NCBI GenBank assembly: GCA_963707135.1
Contig: CAVPOY010000043.1
Span: 180,575 to 244,574, forward strand
DNA length: 64,000 nucleotides
Source: JBGSTR01 sp963707135
GTDB taxonomy: Bacteria; Pseudomonadota; Gammaproteobacteria; Chromatiales; Chromatiaceae
Direction of reading: 5' to 3'
The notes under the pieces are model-generated. The model did not search any database. It was not told the DNA's origin and was given only the letters and a program-made list of their open reading frames with translations. A program made the position numbers and the translations under genes. Below, one piece after another: positions 1-9,275 of the stretch (positions are counted from its first letter, which is position 1; each line of letters starts with the position of its first letter).

Positions 1-1
1 C

Positions 2-1003
2 TTCGCCACCGTGCTGGGTCTCACCCTTGGCGTGATGGCGCTGAAAGGGCTGGTACTCTTTGGTCTGGCGCGCCTGTTTCGACTCGACCCCGGCGACGGC
101 TGGCTGTTCACGCTCGGGCTCGCGCAGGCGGGCGAGTTCGGCTTCGTGCTGCTGAGCTTCTCGGCGCAAAACAACGTCATCCCGGACGATCTCACGAGGA
201 CCTTGTCGCTCGTCGTGGCCCTTTCCATGCTGCTCACCCCGGCGCTCTTCATCCTCTATGAGAAATTGATCCTGCCCCGTCTGCGTACCGCCGGGGCCGA
301 GCGACCAGACACCATCGAAGAGCGGGGCACCGTGGTGATCGCGGGCAACGGTCGCTTCGGCCAGATCATCAACCGCCTGCTCGTGGCGAGCGGGGTGCGC
401 ACCGTCGTACTAGATCACGAGGCGGCGATGATCGACATGCTGCGCAAGTTCGGCATCAAGAGCTATTACGGTGACGCATCGCGGCCTGAGCTGCTGGAGG
501 CGGCGGGTATCGAGGGCGCGGCGGCGTTCGTCATTGCCATTGACGATCGCGACCGGGCGCTGGAAATGGTCGAGCACGTTCGGCGTCACTATCCGCGGGT
601 CAAGATCCTGGCTCGCGCCTTCGACGTGAACCACCTCTACCTCCTGAAGAAGGCGGGAGTCGACCTGGCCGTGCGCGAGATGTTCGACGCGTCACTGAGA
701 CTCGGTGCCGAGACCCTGAAGGTGTTGGGCGTGCATCCTTTCAAGGTCGCGAAAATGACGCAGGCCTTTCGCCGTCACGACGAAGTAGGTCTGGAGCAGC
801 TCTACGATCTCTGGGACGAGAATCCGGATATCGCCCGCAACCGGGCCTTTCTCGCGCGCGCCAGGGAGCATGGCGAGACCCTGAAGGACATGATGGAGGC
901 TGACCGTCTGCAGCTTCACGACCGGTCGGAGCGCGGCTGGACGCCACCGCCGAAGGGATACACATCGGCCCTGGGAAGTGGAGGGGAAGTCGAATCCGCC
1001 TAA
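2..1003 (+). CDS. Monovalent cation:proton antiporter-2 (CPA2, KefB/KefC-like), C-terminal part
   Basis: The 5' end lies outside the window; the frame is open from base 2. The first ~85 visible residues are the last membrane helices of a Na+/H+ exchanger domain, including the GLAQAGEFGFVLLS stretch typical of CPA2 transporters. A cytoplasmic RCK/TrkA-N domain follows, with a dinucleotide-binding start (VVIAGNGRFGQI) and the acidic end of the second strand (VVLDHE). Family role: potassium or sodium efflux in exchange for protons at the inner membrane, gated by a ligand on the RCK domain. KefB and KefC cannot be separated from this fragment. No partner KefF/KefG is visible downstream. Confidence 0.93.
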   Translation, partial: FATVLGLTLGVMALKGLVLFGLARLFRLDPGDGWLFTLGLAQAGEFGFVLLSFSAQNNVIPDDLTRTLSLVVALSMLLTPALFILYEKLILPRLRTAGAERPDTIEERGTVVIAGNGRFGQIINRLLVASGVRTVVLDHEAAMIDMLRKFGIKSYYGDASRPELLEAAGIEGAAAFVIAIDDRDRALEMVEHVRRHYPRVKILARAFDVNHLYLLKKAGVDLAVREMFDASLRLGAETLKVLGVHPFKVAKMTQAFRRHDEVGLEQLYDLWDENPDIARNRAFLARAREHGETLKDMMEADRLQLHDRSERGWTPPPKGYTSALGSGGEVESA

Positions 1004-1215
1004 CGGACCTACTCAGACGTCGCAAGGTGCCTGCCGGGGAGCAGGCCGCGGGTTGAGTTTGACGTCCCCTGCGCGGGCGGATGTCGGCGCCGTGGGATGG
1101 GCCTGCCCCGTATCGGCTTCGCCGTTGGTCGAGCCCCGGAGCTCAACCCGGAGATCGGCCGGCCGCTGCCGGGCGAGAACATTCGCTGATGAGACGATAT
1201 TCCCTTCGGGACCGT

Positions 1216-1413
1216 TTAGGGTGGAGGGGCCGCGTCCGTGTCCCCTTCAACCTTAACGTTGCCCTTCTTCACTTGATCGTTGATGATGCCAACGGCTGTG
1301 GCTGTACTCGCGGATTTCCCGCTGGGCGCAACCGAGCTGCAGCCTGAGCTCAGACCGCCAAAGGCGACGAATGCAAGCAACAACAACCCATAGAAAGTCG
1401 TTCTTTTTTTCAA
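1216..1413 (-). CDS. Small putative lipoprotein (65 aa), TTG start
   Basis: The predicted product begins LKKRTTFYGLLLLAF, a basic N-region plus hydrophobic core, and ends the signal with the lipobox LSSGC. The mature part is only ~45 residues, polar, and ends in DAAPPP. I chose the TTG at 1413 because GGAG lies 6 bases upstream and the signal peptide starts immediately after it; the longer upstream extension has no signal-peptide character. Likely anchored in the inner or outer membrane after SPase II processing. No family recognised. It points towards the antiporter gene. Confidence 0.55.
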   Translation of the reverse strand: MKKRTTFYGLLLLAFVAFGGLSSGCSSVAPSGKSASTATAVGIINDQVKKGNVKVEGDTDAAPPP

Positions 1414-2122
1414 AGCAATCTCCGTGGAATCTTCCGTACGTGCGGGCAGGGAAAACAAGGGTACGGGTCTCCGTGCGACCTTGCCGGTAAGACTCAGGAA
1501 CCCTGGTGACAGCCCAAGACGCCGGCGGGGCACAGTAGAGGTGAGAATCGCCCCGGCCAGATGGAGGCGATTGCACGTCCCAGCGGATGGCGACGCAACG
1601 CCGCGCAGCGTTCTGTTGCATCGATCTCGCTTCGGGTCGACGTATCGAAACTGCTTTAAACGCTGGCCTGACCGTTCTACCAGCTTGCGACCTCGATTCC
1701 ACCACCAAGTCCGCTCGGCAACGGCTACCTCGGCGTGCTCGCCTACGGACTGCCCGTAGAATACTAACGCACTCTCAATACGGAGTGTTCCCCGGGTATA
1801 CCACTTCGGCCGTTGGCAGAACCCCCGGTAGGGACTGCCGCTGGCCGGACCACGGAGCTACTGAATAGCTTCGTGCACCGGGCTCGCTGCGCTGCGCTCA
1901 ATGTTGGCAGCGCTGAGCGAGGCGTTGATCTGCCCCAAACAGCGGTGACTGCGCTGAAACGGGGCTGAGACCCACCGAGGATAGCGCCGATGGGGCGCCG
2001 GTTGGTCCATCCTTCGCCCCTCGCCAACCGGCGATCGATTTTCGCGACGTCAGGCCCTCGGCTACTATGTCGCCTGGCGCACCAGCACGGCGCGAACCAC
2101 GTCGGCGGAGAGGAAGATCGGC
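1414..2122. other. Intergenic region, no gene recognised
   Basis: About 700 bases between the lipoprotein and the SIMPL gene. Reading frames are present but none shows a start with a ribosome site or recognisable protein character. I see no RNA gene. The promoter of the SIMPL gene presumably lies in the last 100 bases. Confidence 0.5.
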
Positions 2123-2845
2123 ATGAACAACAATCGCGGTATAGGCGCGGCCTTCGTTCTCGGCGCTTTCGTATGCGCCGGTTTGATCGGGCTCGGCTAC
2201 TGGATGACCAACGGCGTGCTGCAGGTCAAGGCGCTGGAGCGCAGCGTCACGGTCAAGGGGCTGGCGGAACGCGAGGTTCAGGCCGATGTGGCGATCTGGC
2301 CGATACGCTTCACCGAAGTGGGCAATGATCTGACGGAGCTGTACCAGTCGGTGCAGGCGCACAACGGGCTGGTGGTGGATTTTCTCCGGCAGCAGGGCTT
2401 CGGCGATGCGGAGACCAGCGTCTCGGTGCCGGCCATTGTCGACCGACAGGCCCAGGCCTACGCGAACACCGGCGAGATCAAGTTTCGCTACGCGGCCACC
2501 TCGACCGTTACCGTCTACAGCACCAATGTCGAGCAGGTGCGCCGCGCGATGACCCGGCTGGTGGATCTGGGCAAACAGGGCCTCGCGATCGGGGCGGCCG
2601 ATTTCGAGGCACCGACCCAATTCCTGTTCACCCGTCTTAACGACGTCAAGCCCGAGATGATCGAGGCGGCGACCCGGAACGCGCGCGAGGTCGCAGAAAA
2701 GTTCGCGCAGGACTCCGAGAGCCGGCTCGGCAAGATCCGCCGCGCCAGTCAGGGTCAGTTTTCCATTGAGGATCGCGACAGCAACACGCCCTACATCAAG
2801 AAGATCCGGGTGGTGTCGACGGTCGAGTATTACCTGTCCGACTGA
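2123..2845 (+). CDS. SIMPL domain-containing protein (DUF541)
   Basis: 240 residues. An N-terminal hydrophobic segment (AAFVLGAFVCAGLIGLGYW) acts as a signal anchor. The rest is the SIMPL/DUF541 fold, recognised by RSVTVKGLAEREVQADVAIW near the start and the closing strand IRVVSTVEYYLSD. Family members are periplasmic or membrane-anchored and are linked to oxidative-stress tolerance in E. coli (YggE), but the biochemical role is unknown. GAGAGGAAGA lies 6-15 bases before the ATG. The gene stands alone on the plus strand, facing dps. Confidence 0.9.
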   Translation: MNNNRGIGAAFVLGAFVCAGLIGLGYWMTNGVLQVKALERSVTVKGLAEREVQADVAIWPIRFTEVGNDLTELYQSVQAHNGLVVDFLRQQGFGDAETSVSVPAIVDRQAQAYANTGEIKFRYAATSTVTVYSTNVEQVRRAMTRLVDLGKQGLAIGAADFEAPTQFLFTRLNDVKPEMIEAATRNAREVAEKFAQDSESRLGKIRRASQGQFSIEDRDSNTPYIKKIRVVSTVEYYLSD

Positions 2846-3135
2846 TCGCTGGGGCGGCTCGCCGGACACCAGGGTGGCGTGGCGGATCGCTGTCGATTAG
2901 CCCATGTCGCCCGCTTCGGCCTGGTCTTTTTGCTCGACGTGGCCCTTCATGGCGCCCGGGTCGCACCGAGAGGCAAGCGCGAGACCCGCTCAAGAGGTAC
3001 TCGTCGTCCCGCGCCCTCGCTCTGCCGTACTCGGACAACCGCCGCCTTCCGTCATCTCAAGGGCTGACCGTTTCTCCAGGTCGCGGATGGACTGCCGCTT
3101 GCCTGTGTCCCGGCAGTCCGACGAGTCGGTCGTGC

Positions 3136-3618
3136 TCAGTCACCGAGCAGGCTTCGCAGCATCCAGGCGGTCTTCTCGTGCACCTGCATCCGCTGCGTGA
3201 GCAGATCGGCGGTCGGTTCATCCCTGGCCTCATCCACCTGCGGGAAAATGGATCGGGCGGTCCGGACCACCGTTTCCTGTCCGCGGACCAGCCGACGGAT
3301 CATCTCTTCCGCGCCGGGGGCGTCATCGTCCTCCTCAATCGCGGTCAACTCGGCGAAGGCGCGATAGGAGCCCGGGGCTGGGTGGCCCAGCGCGCGGATA
3401 CGCTCGGCGATCAGATCCACGGCGAGAGCGAGCTCCGTATACTGCTGCTCAAACATCAGGTGCAGGGTGTTGAACATCGGTCCTGTCACGTTCCAGTGAT
3501 AGTTGTGGGTCTTGAGATACAGGGTGTAGGAATCCGCCAGCACCTTGGACAGGCCTTCCGCAATGGCCGCTCGATCCTGCTCCGAAATACCGATGTCGAT
3601 GGTCAGGTCTTTTTTCAT
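3136..3618 (-). CDS. dps: Dps-family DNA starvation/stationary phase protection protein
   Basis: 160 residues, normal for Dps. It carries the ferroxidase signature around THNYHWNVTGPMF (conserved H and W) followed by the helix with MFEQQYTELALAVDLIAERIRALG, whose E/D residues complete the inter-subunit iron site. The protein forms a dodecamer that oxidises and stores iron and shields DNA from peroxide. The lysine-poor N-terminus suggests weak direct DNA binding (inference). It follows the small DUF2061 gene on the same strand with a 27-base gap, so the two probably share a transcript. Confidence 0.96.
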   Translation of the reverse strand: MKKDLTIDIGISEQDRAAIAEGLSKVLADSYTLYLKTHNYHWNVTGPMFNTLHLMFEQQYTELALAVDLIAERIRALGHPAPGSYRAFAELTAIEEDDDAPGAEEMIRRLVRGQETVVRTARSIFPQVDEARDEPTADLLTQRMQVHEKTAWMLRSLLGD

Positions 3619-3645
3619 CTCGAATCTCCGTTCGGGGTAACTGGG

Positions 3646-3849
3646 TCACGCGGGGAGCGGGGTGGCCCTGTCCCGGCGGGTCGCTTGAACCCGCTCCCAC
3701 GCCTTTTCGTGGAAGAAATACGCCACGGTGTTGATCGCCGGCTCCACCAATGCAATGGCGCCGCCCACCAACAGGCTTCCGCTCAGCACGTAGGCGACCG
3801 TGAAGGCAACTGTCATATGGACCGCACCGAATGTCAGCGTTTTCGTCAT
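3646..3849 (-). CDS. DUF2061 small membrane protein
   Basis: 67 residues with two hydrophobic segments (VHMTVAFTVAYVLSG and LLVGGAIALVEPAINTVAYFF) and the ending FHEKAWERV that is characteristic of DUF2061 proteins. Predicted inner-membrane protein of unknown function. It lies directly upstream of dps on the same strand, which suggests co-expression under stress. Confidence 0.88.
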   Translation of the reverse strand: MTKTLTFGAVHMTVAFTVAYVLSGSLLVGGAIALVEPAINTVAYFFHEKAWERVQATRRDRATPLPA

Positions 3850-4269
3850 GTCCGGATTTCTCCCCTTGTGTTCGTGACTAAAGCGTAGGGGCGAACGATG
3901 AGAAAACGAAATCGATTGTAATTAGCGGGCTGATCGTCTCTGACGATAACTTGGTGGGGCAGGGGAGTTCTTGGCAATTCTCCTTTCCCGGGCCGGAGTC
4001 CGGGCCCAGGGATCTTTCGTGGCGCGGGGACGGTGGGTCCGAAACCTGGGGATCGGGGCAGGTGATGGCCTAGGTTTTATGGCTTAACGAAAAGCCGGCG
4101 TACTCAGGCCGCCGGAGGTCGGGATAGTCGAAGCGGGCCCATCAATGTCTCGGTGCTGAGCGCATCCGTTGCCGCGTTCCTTGATCCGTCCTACAAGATA
4201 CCGCCGGGGAAGTGACAGGCGCGGGGACGCGAACGCGCGAATGGCGGTGCCCGGGCCCGCGCTCGATGC
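3850..4269. other. Intergenic region, no gene recognised
   Basis: About 420 bases upstream of DUF2061-dps. The part nearest DUF2061 (3850-3960) is AT-richer than its surroundings and is the likely dps promoter region. No coding or RNA gene is supported. Confidence 0.5.
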
Positions 4270-5193
4270 TCAGGTTCTCAGGTATCCCAGCGCCTCTTCC
4301 CCGAATCGCCCGGGTGTCATCCCCAAGCGCGCAAAGCCGTCGTTGTCGTCGCAGACGTTGCCCTCGAGCAGCATTGCCAACTGGTCGCGGGTAATGGGGA
4401 ACCAGGGGAATCGGTCGAGCAGCCCGGCGACCGTGCCAATGGCCAGGGCCGGGGCCGGCAGCATCCATTTGGACCGGCCGCTGGCGGCCGCGATGTCCTT
4501 CAGGATCTCTCGCCACGTACGCCGGTCCGGACCGCACAGACTGTAGGTCTGACTCTCGGTCCGCTCGTCTGCGAGCGCCAGGACGAACGCGTCCGCCACG
4601 TCGCCCACCGCGACGGGCGCCAGCTCGAACTGGCCTGCGCCGGTGGGGAGCAGCCCCTTGAAGAAGAGCGGAGCGGGCAGGGGACTGTCGATGATATCGC
4701 GCTTGAGCTGGGAGCAGAATTCCATCCGGCCCCGCGGCGGACCGAAAATCACGGACGGCCTGAAGATGGTCCAGCGCAGCGGCGAGTCCTTGAGTGCCTC
4801 CTCCGCCAGGAACTTGGTGCGCTGATAGGCCGTTCCATCTCGGCACACCCCGTTGGCGCTCATCAGCAAGAATCGGGAGACGCCTAATTTTTCGGCCGCA
4901 TCGACAGTGCGCCTAACACCCTGGTGCTGTAGCGCCTCGAACGTGATTCCCCGCTCCGGGCGCTCGCGCAGGATTCCGATCAGGTAGACGACCGCCTCGA
5001 CACCGGTCAGGCAGTCCGCCAGAGCCCCCGCATCGGCTACATCGCCGGTGACCAGCTCGCATTCCGGCGCGCGCTCGACCTTGGCCTCGCTGCCCCGGCG
5101 AACGAGTAGCCGAGGGGTATGACCGGCCTCCAACAACCGATCGGTCAGGTGTACGCCGACGAAACCGGTACCGCCGATAACTGCCACTTTCAT
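4270..5193 (-). CDS. NAD(P)H-binding protein, NDUFA9-like atypical SDR
   Basis: 307 residues. The N-terminal Rossmann motif MKVAVIGGTGFVGVHLTDRLL (GxxGxxG), an atypical active site without the usual YxxxK pair (AYQRTKFLAEEAL near residue 120) and a C-terminal substrate domain place it with the complex I NDUFA9 subunit-like group of atypical short-chain dehydrogenases. In bacteria these are soluble or peripheral proteins of poorly defined function, often near quinone or lipid genes. It is the last gene of the minus-strand cluster, 66 bases after DUF6134. The start is supported by GGAGAT upstream. Confidence 0.9.
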   Translation of the reverse strand: MKVAVIGGTGFVGVHLTDRLLEAGHTPRLLVRRGSEAKVERAPECELVTGDVADAGALADCLTGVEAVVYLIGILRERPERGITFEALQHQGVRRTVDAAEKLGVSRFLLMSANGVCRDGTAYQRTKFLAEEALKDSPLRWTIFRPSVIFGPPRGRMEFCSQLKRDIIDSPLPAPLFFKGLLPTGAGQFELAPVAVGDVADAFVLALADERTESQTYSLCGPDRRTWREILKDIAAASGRSKWMLPAPALAIGTVAGLLDRFPWFPITRDQLAMLLEGNVCDDNDGFARLGMTPGRFGEEALGYLRT

Positions 5194-5259
5194 CTGAGAT
5201 CTCCAATGCGGTCGTATCGAACGCCTGCTTCGACCGTTTCTAACGACGTGCGATTTGTT

Positions 5260-5922
5260 CTATAACCGCTTGTATCTAAGCCGATTGCCGTCGCCGACTC
5301 GCGACTCCAGGCCAAGCCATTGATCGTTGCCGTCGTACCAAAGCGTGATGTCCATTCCCTCGGCGGTCAGCTGGTACTTCCGGGCATCGATTTCCTTGTC
5401 ACCCAGCACGAGGGTCGCGCGGCCCTTTTCGGTCACGTCCACATCGAGAACCTCGCCAGTCTGCGAGTTCAGCAAGCGCCGCTCGTCGAGTATGCGCGGG
5501 TCCCAATACGCGAACGACATGACGCAGTCGTCCTTGACCACGCGCTCGCTCACACCCGAGACCTGGAAGCCCGCCGACCGTGACTCCCCTCGAACCCTGA
5601 AGGACTTGCCGTTGTCGTCGGTCTCGGATCGAATCTCCGTCAGACACCCGTCCTGCCATGTTTCCGTGCTCTGGTGGCGGTACCGGTAAGCGGTCAGAAA
5701 GAGGAACCGGACGTCGAAGGATGCGTTGCTGCGCATGACGACGCCGTCTCCGCTGGTCGCGAAGTTGAAGCTGTGGGTGCCGATTCTTTCGTCGTCGAGA
5801 AAGACCTCGAACCGCAAGTTGTCCGTCTTGTTGGCGGCGGCCGGGGACGACGCCGAATAGGCCGCTGCCAGGGCAAGAGCCGCGGCCGCGACACGGGTTG
5901 GCAGTGGATAGTTCTTGGTCAT
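5260..5922 (-). CDS. DUF6134 family secreted protein
   Basis: 220 residues with a clear signal peptide (hydrophobic AAAALALAAAYSA, cleavage probably after SSPAAA). The mature part is predicted beta-rich, with the family features FEVFLDDERIGTHSFNF at the start and repeated short strands (DVRFLFLTAYRYRHQSTE). Periplasmic; function unknown. Its start overlaps the stop of the ABC1/ADCK gene by four bases (ATGA), so translation is coupled. Proteins of this family commonly occur in clusters with DUF2878, CFA-like methyltransferases and LitR-type regulators, as here. Confidence 0.85.
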   Translation of the reverse strand: MTKNYPLPTRVAAAALALAAAYSASSPAAANKTDNLRFEVFLDDERIGTHSFNFATSGDGVVMRSNASFDVRFLFLTAYRYRHQSTETWQDGCLTEIRSETDDNGKSFRVRGESRSAGFQVSGVSERVVKDDCVMSFAYWDPRILDERRLLNSQTGEVLDVDVTEKGRATLVLGDKEIDARKYQLTAEGMDITLWYDGNDQWLGLESRVGDGNRLRYKRL

Positions 5923-7280
5923 TTCACTCTCCGATAATTGCCATCAGCGGCGACGGCCGTTAGCCGCAGCCCGGGGTCGAGGTAGGGTCCGATCAACTCC
6001 GAGACCGGTACCCGTGCGGACAATCGCTTCAGGAGCAGGTAGAGACCGCCGAGCTTTCGATGGAGATAGAGTATGTCGGGCGGGGGGAGGCGGCCGAACC
6101 CTTGCTCGACGCGGAGCGACATGACCTGCGCGCTCAAGCGTTCGCTGAGGTCCGAGAGCGCGAAATTGTAGGCTCCGGAGACGCGGGCCGGGGCGGTCGC
6201 GGTCGCGATCAGGTCGCTTACCGCACGCCGGTAGGCATCGGTGTCCGCGGGAGCGAGGTAGCCGACCGCTTCGGCGGCCTCCGCTATCGCCCGCCCGTCG
6301 TCCGCAAGGCTGGCGCAGACCAGCGACCGGAATGCCTCGACTCTATCCCGATCGAATCGTCGCGCCGCGCCGAAATCGAAGAGCACCAGCTCGTCGTCCG
6401 CGGGCCGATAGCGGAAATTCGCGAAGTTCGGATCGGTCTGGACCAGCCCCCAATCGAACAGCTCGCGCAGGGCCAGATCGAGCAATCGGGTCGCGATGCG
6501 ATCGCGGGTTTCGCGCGGGGCCGATCCGAGGGACTCGATGGGATCACCGTCGACGAACTCCATCGCCAGTACCGTCGCGGTCGTGAGGTCGTCGGCAACA
6601 TAGGGTACGCGTAGACCGGCCAGTTCTCCGACGGCTGCCCTGTAGTCCCGCAGCTGCCGCGCCTCGAACAGATAGTCTGCTTCCAGCTTGAGCTGCGATT
6701 TCGCCTCGGTGAGCAGCGGGTCGACGTCCAGGTTCGCGGGCAGGAGCCTGAACATTCGCAGCAGCGCGGAGACGTTTTCGAGATCGCTGTCGATGCTCCG
6801 CGCAACCCCCGGATACTGGATCTTGATCGCCAGGCGCCGGCCGTCCTTGGTAAGCGCCTCATGCACCTGCCCAATGGAGGCGGCCGCGATGGGCGTGAAG
6901 CTGAATCGCCGGAACTTGTCTTTCCAGCCGGGTCCCCAGGCGTCGTCCAGCACCTGCGCGACTTGGCCAAGAGGCATGGGGTGAGCGCTCTCGCGAAGCC
7001 GGGAAAGGATTTCCGGCAAGGGCTGCGGCAGCAGGTCGCCCGCCTCCATGGACAGCATCTGGCCGATCTTCATCGCGGCGCCGCGCATCTCCGAGAGACG
7101 TTCAGTGAGCCGCCGGGCATTGGAGGGCGTCAGGAGGAGGTCGGTCGCGCGCGGGCGGATACCGCTGCCAAGCTGGCGTAACCCTTCTCCGACCGCCGCG
7201 CCCGCAATGCCGGAGCCGAGGCGACTCAAGTGCACCAGCCGGGAGAAGCGGGAGGACGGGACCGGACGTTCGTTTCGCAT
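5919..7280 (-). CDS. ABC1/ADCK (UbiB-like) atypical kinase family protein
   Basis: 453 residues from the ATG at 7280; the open frame extends further upstream, but family similarity starts here. It contains the ADCK hallmarks: the KxGQ-type motif (MKIGQMLSMEAGDLLP), the A-rich loop (AAASIGQVHEA), the catalytic lysine region (LAIKIQYPGV), QTDPNFANFRY in place of the catalytic loop and LVLFDFGAARRF as the metal-binding DFG. Family members support lipid and quinone synthesis in membranes, with ATPase rather than protein-kinase activity. It is too divergent, and in the wrong context, for the main UbiB. The neighbours suggest a role in the lipid-modification cluster. Confidence 0.9.
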   Translation of the reverse strand: MRNERPVPSSRFSRLVHLSRLGSGIAGAAVGEGLRQLGSGIRPRATDLLLTPSNARRLTERLSEMRGAAMKIGQMLSMEAGDLLPQPLPEILSRLRESAHPMPLGQVAQVLDDAWGPGWKDKFRRFSFTPIAAASIGQVHEALTKDGRRLAIKIQYPGVARSIDSDLENVSALLRMFRLLPANLDVDPLLTEAKSQLKLEADYLFEARQLRDYRAAVGELAGLRVPYVADDLTTATVLAMEFVDGDPIESLGSAPRETRDRIATRLLDLALRELFDWGLVQTDPNFANFRYRPADDELVLFDFGAARRFDRDRVEAFRSLVCASLADDGRAIAEAAEAVGYLAPADTDAYRRAVSDLIATATAPARVSGAYNFALSDLSERLSAQVMSLRVEQGFGRLPPPDILYLHRKLGGLYLLLKRLSARVPVSELIGPYLDPGLRLTAVAADGNYRRVK

Positions 7281-7327
7281 GCAAATGACCCTGCTTAAGA
7301 CCCAGCCGTGTGTGGAGTGGCGAATAG

Positions 7328-7888
7328 TCAGGCAACGGTGCCCGCGACCGCCGGGTCGCCGGCCGCACTTGAAGCCGCACGTTGATTCAGCCTCGCGGCC
7401 AGTACCAGCAGGGCCGGCGTGAATACGGCCCAGCCTGCGGCCAGCAACAACATGGCTGTGAGCGGATCGGGGAAGCTGGCCGCGCCCAAAGCGGTGCCGG
7501 CTTTGTAGGCGAGGGGGCCGGCGACCGCGCCCAGGACGGCAGCGAGCAGATATCGCCCCTGCAGCCAGCTCAGGGATTGATTCAGCGTGGTGGCGAAGAC
7601 CATCCACATCACGACAATCCAGACAGGGGCCGCCCACGCGGCGAGCTGACCGGAGGTGTAATTGACGACCCCGAGGCTCGCCAGCAGACTGTCCCAGAAG
7701 ACGCCAGCCGTCGCGGCGGCTGCAACAAGGATCCATTCGTTCCGGTGCCCGGCGACCCACCTCAGGTGCACGAGGACGATCAGCAGGCCGATGCCCGCTC
7801 CGAGCCATGGCTGGCCGTGTGCGCCACCGAGCACGCAGGCGAACCAGCCGAGCTGAAAGGCGAAGAAGTTGGCGAGGTTTCTGGTCAT
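7328..7888 (-). CDS. DUF2878 membrane protein
   Basis: 186 residues from the ATG at 7888 (MTRNLANFFAFQLGWFACVLGG). It has about six hydrophobic segments and the family features FQLGWFACVLG, GVFWDSLLASLGVVNY and PVWIVVMWMVFATTLNQSL. Inner-membrane protein of unknown function, commonly found beside DUF1365, CFA-like and DUF6134 genes. It is the first gene of this operon (DUF2878, ADCK, DUF6134, NDUFA9-like), and a LitR-type palindrome lies about 140 bases upstream. Confidence 0.88.
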   Translation of the reverse strand: MTRNLANFFAFQLGWFACVLGGAHGQPWLGAGIGLLIVLVHLRWVAGHRNEWILVAAAATAGVFWDSLLASLGVVNYTSGQLAAWAAPVWIVVMWMVFATTLNQSLSWLQGRYLLAAVLGAVAGPLAYKAGTALGAASFPDPLTAMLLLAAGWAVFTPALLVLAARLNQRAASSAAGDPAVAGTVA

Positions 7889-8025
7889 GTGGAGACCTTG
7901 TCGGTTCCCAGAGATTTCGTTGAAGAAGCTGATTGCACTAACGGCTTGACGACGGGAGTCGACTTTTCTCGGAGGAGTCTGATTGTTCAGCCATGATTGG
8001 GGAGATATCGCGGAACTCAAGGTAC

Positions 8026-8038
8026 TTGTCTAGGACAA
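8026..8038. promoter_or_regulatory. Candidate LitR-type operator, perfect palindrome
   Basis: TTGTC-TAG-GACAA, a perfect 5-bp inverted repeat with a 3-base centre. It lies between the divergent DUF2878 and DUF2189 genes. The same TGTC-N3-GACA core occurs twice between the second cfa-like gene and the MerR/B12 regulator. I infer a shared operator; the regulator assignment is not proven. Confidence 0.55.
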
Positions 8039-8329
8039 ATATTCCGATCTCGGAGGTTCCAAGGCCGGCATCGGCAAGGTTGCAAACGCCGCTGACCTTA
8101 CCGGAGACCGTGGATGTAGTGCGGAACCCCGCTTCGTTCGGCACTTCGGACGCTACCGAGGAGGTGCTTGACAGGGGAGGGAAGATCTTCACCGTCTTGG
8201 GTGCAGACGATTTGCAGATGAGGGGCTGGAAAGCCTCGGCGAAAAATCGGGGATCCGGCTTGGTCCGCAATCGTTTCGTTAGTGGAATGCCCCCGAAGGT
8301 CCACGGTTTTACGTTAACGGTGATCAGTC

Positions 8330-9106
8330 ATGTCGAAAACTGTCGTCGAAACCAGCTTCCTCGGGGACTGCCCCCGCCGTAAGCCCCGGCGTATCCACAC
8401 GAGCGCTCCTTTCCGGTGGATAAGCGAAGGATTCCGGGATATCCGGCGCACACCAGTCCTTAGCCTTTGTTGCGGCGTACTATTCGGGGTACTAGGGTCC
8501 TGGGTGTTGTCCCGCCTCAACACCGCCGCGGTGAGCGGTTCCAGCTTTCTGGGCGCCCTCTCGCTTTTCACGCCCGTGCTTGCGTCGGTACTGTTCGCCG
8601 CTCGTCGGGATATTGAGCAGAGCGCTAACCCCAACGTCGTATCTGCGCTTCGCCTGGTTCGCGAGCGGTTCATCTACATCGCCATGTGCGCGATTATGCT
8701 CGCTGCCCTAGCGGTCGGTTGGCTACGCCTGGTCCTGCTGTTCACCGATGTGGGCTCCCATACCCTACCTAATGTAGGTGCGGAAACCCCGAGCCCAGCC
8801 TCCGGCATACCGGCGTCGATTTTTCTCGGCCTCTTCTTTGCCCTAACAGTATTTCTCGCCTGGCTCACCTACATCGCGAGTGCCATTGCCCTGCCGCTGG
8901 TGATCGATGGGGATGCGGACTTCGTGACATCGATGATCACGAGTTTCCAGGCGGCGTCCCTCAACCCCCTCCCAATGCTGCTGTGGGCCGGATTTGTAGC
9001 GTTACTCGTGACGATTGGTATTGCCACATCCTTTTTCGCGTTCGCCCTGATTTTCCCGCTACTTGTCTATGGCACCTGGCAAGGCTATCGCGACCTGATT
9101 GGCTAA
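8330..9106 (+). CDS. DUF2189 domain-containing membrane protein
   Basis: 258 residues. The cytoplasmic start has the DUF2189 pattern RRIHTSAPFRWISEGFRDI followed by RTPVLSLCCGVLFGVLG, then about five further membrane helices ending in FAFALIFPLLVYGTWQGYRDLI. Inner-membrane protein with no known activity; members are frequently linked to respiratory-chain or membrane-stress loci. It is divergent from the DUF2878 operon and shares with it the intergenic region carrying the palindrome at 8026. The exact start is uncertain because no strong ribosome site is seen. Confidence 0.85.
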   Translation: MSKTVVETSFLGDCPRRKPRRIHTSAPFRWISEGFRDIRRTPVLSLCCGVLFGVLGSWVLSRLNTAAVSGSSFLGALSLFTPVLASVLFAARRDIEQSANPNVVSALRLVRERFIYIAMCAIMLAALAVGWLRLVLLFTDVGSHTLPNVGAETPSPASGIPASIFLGLFFALTVFLAWLTYIASAIALPLVIDGDADFVTSMITSFQAASLNPLPMLLWAGFVALLVTIGIATSFFAFALIFPLLVYGTWQGYRDLIG

Positions 9107-9275
9107 TCATTTCTTCGATGGGGCGTCGCGTAGGACTTTCTTCGTTGGGTCAACTAGGTGACCGCCCTGCTCAGCTCAGAATGGCGGCTGTCGGCACCGA
9201 TGGTCGCGGTGACAGCAGTAGTAATCGGTTAGCAGGGTTGCAAGCCGTCGGAGCAAGCTCAACGTTCGCTCAATC

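Noticed and set aside
7993..8382. 129-codon plus-strand frame upstream of DUF2189
   Set aside because: Overlaps the palindrome and the DUF2189 start, has no ribosome site, and no domain or membrane character.
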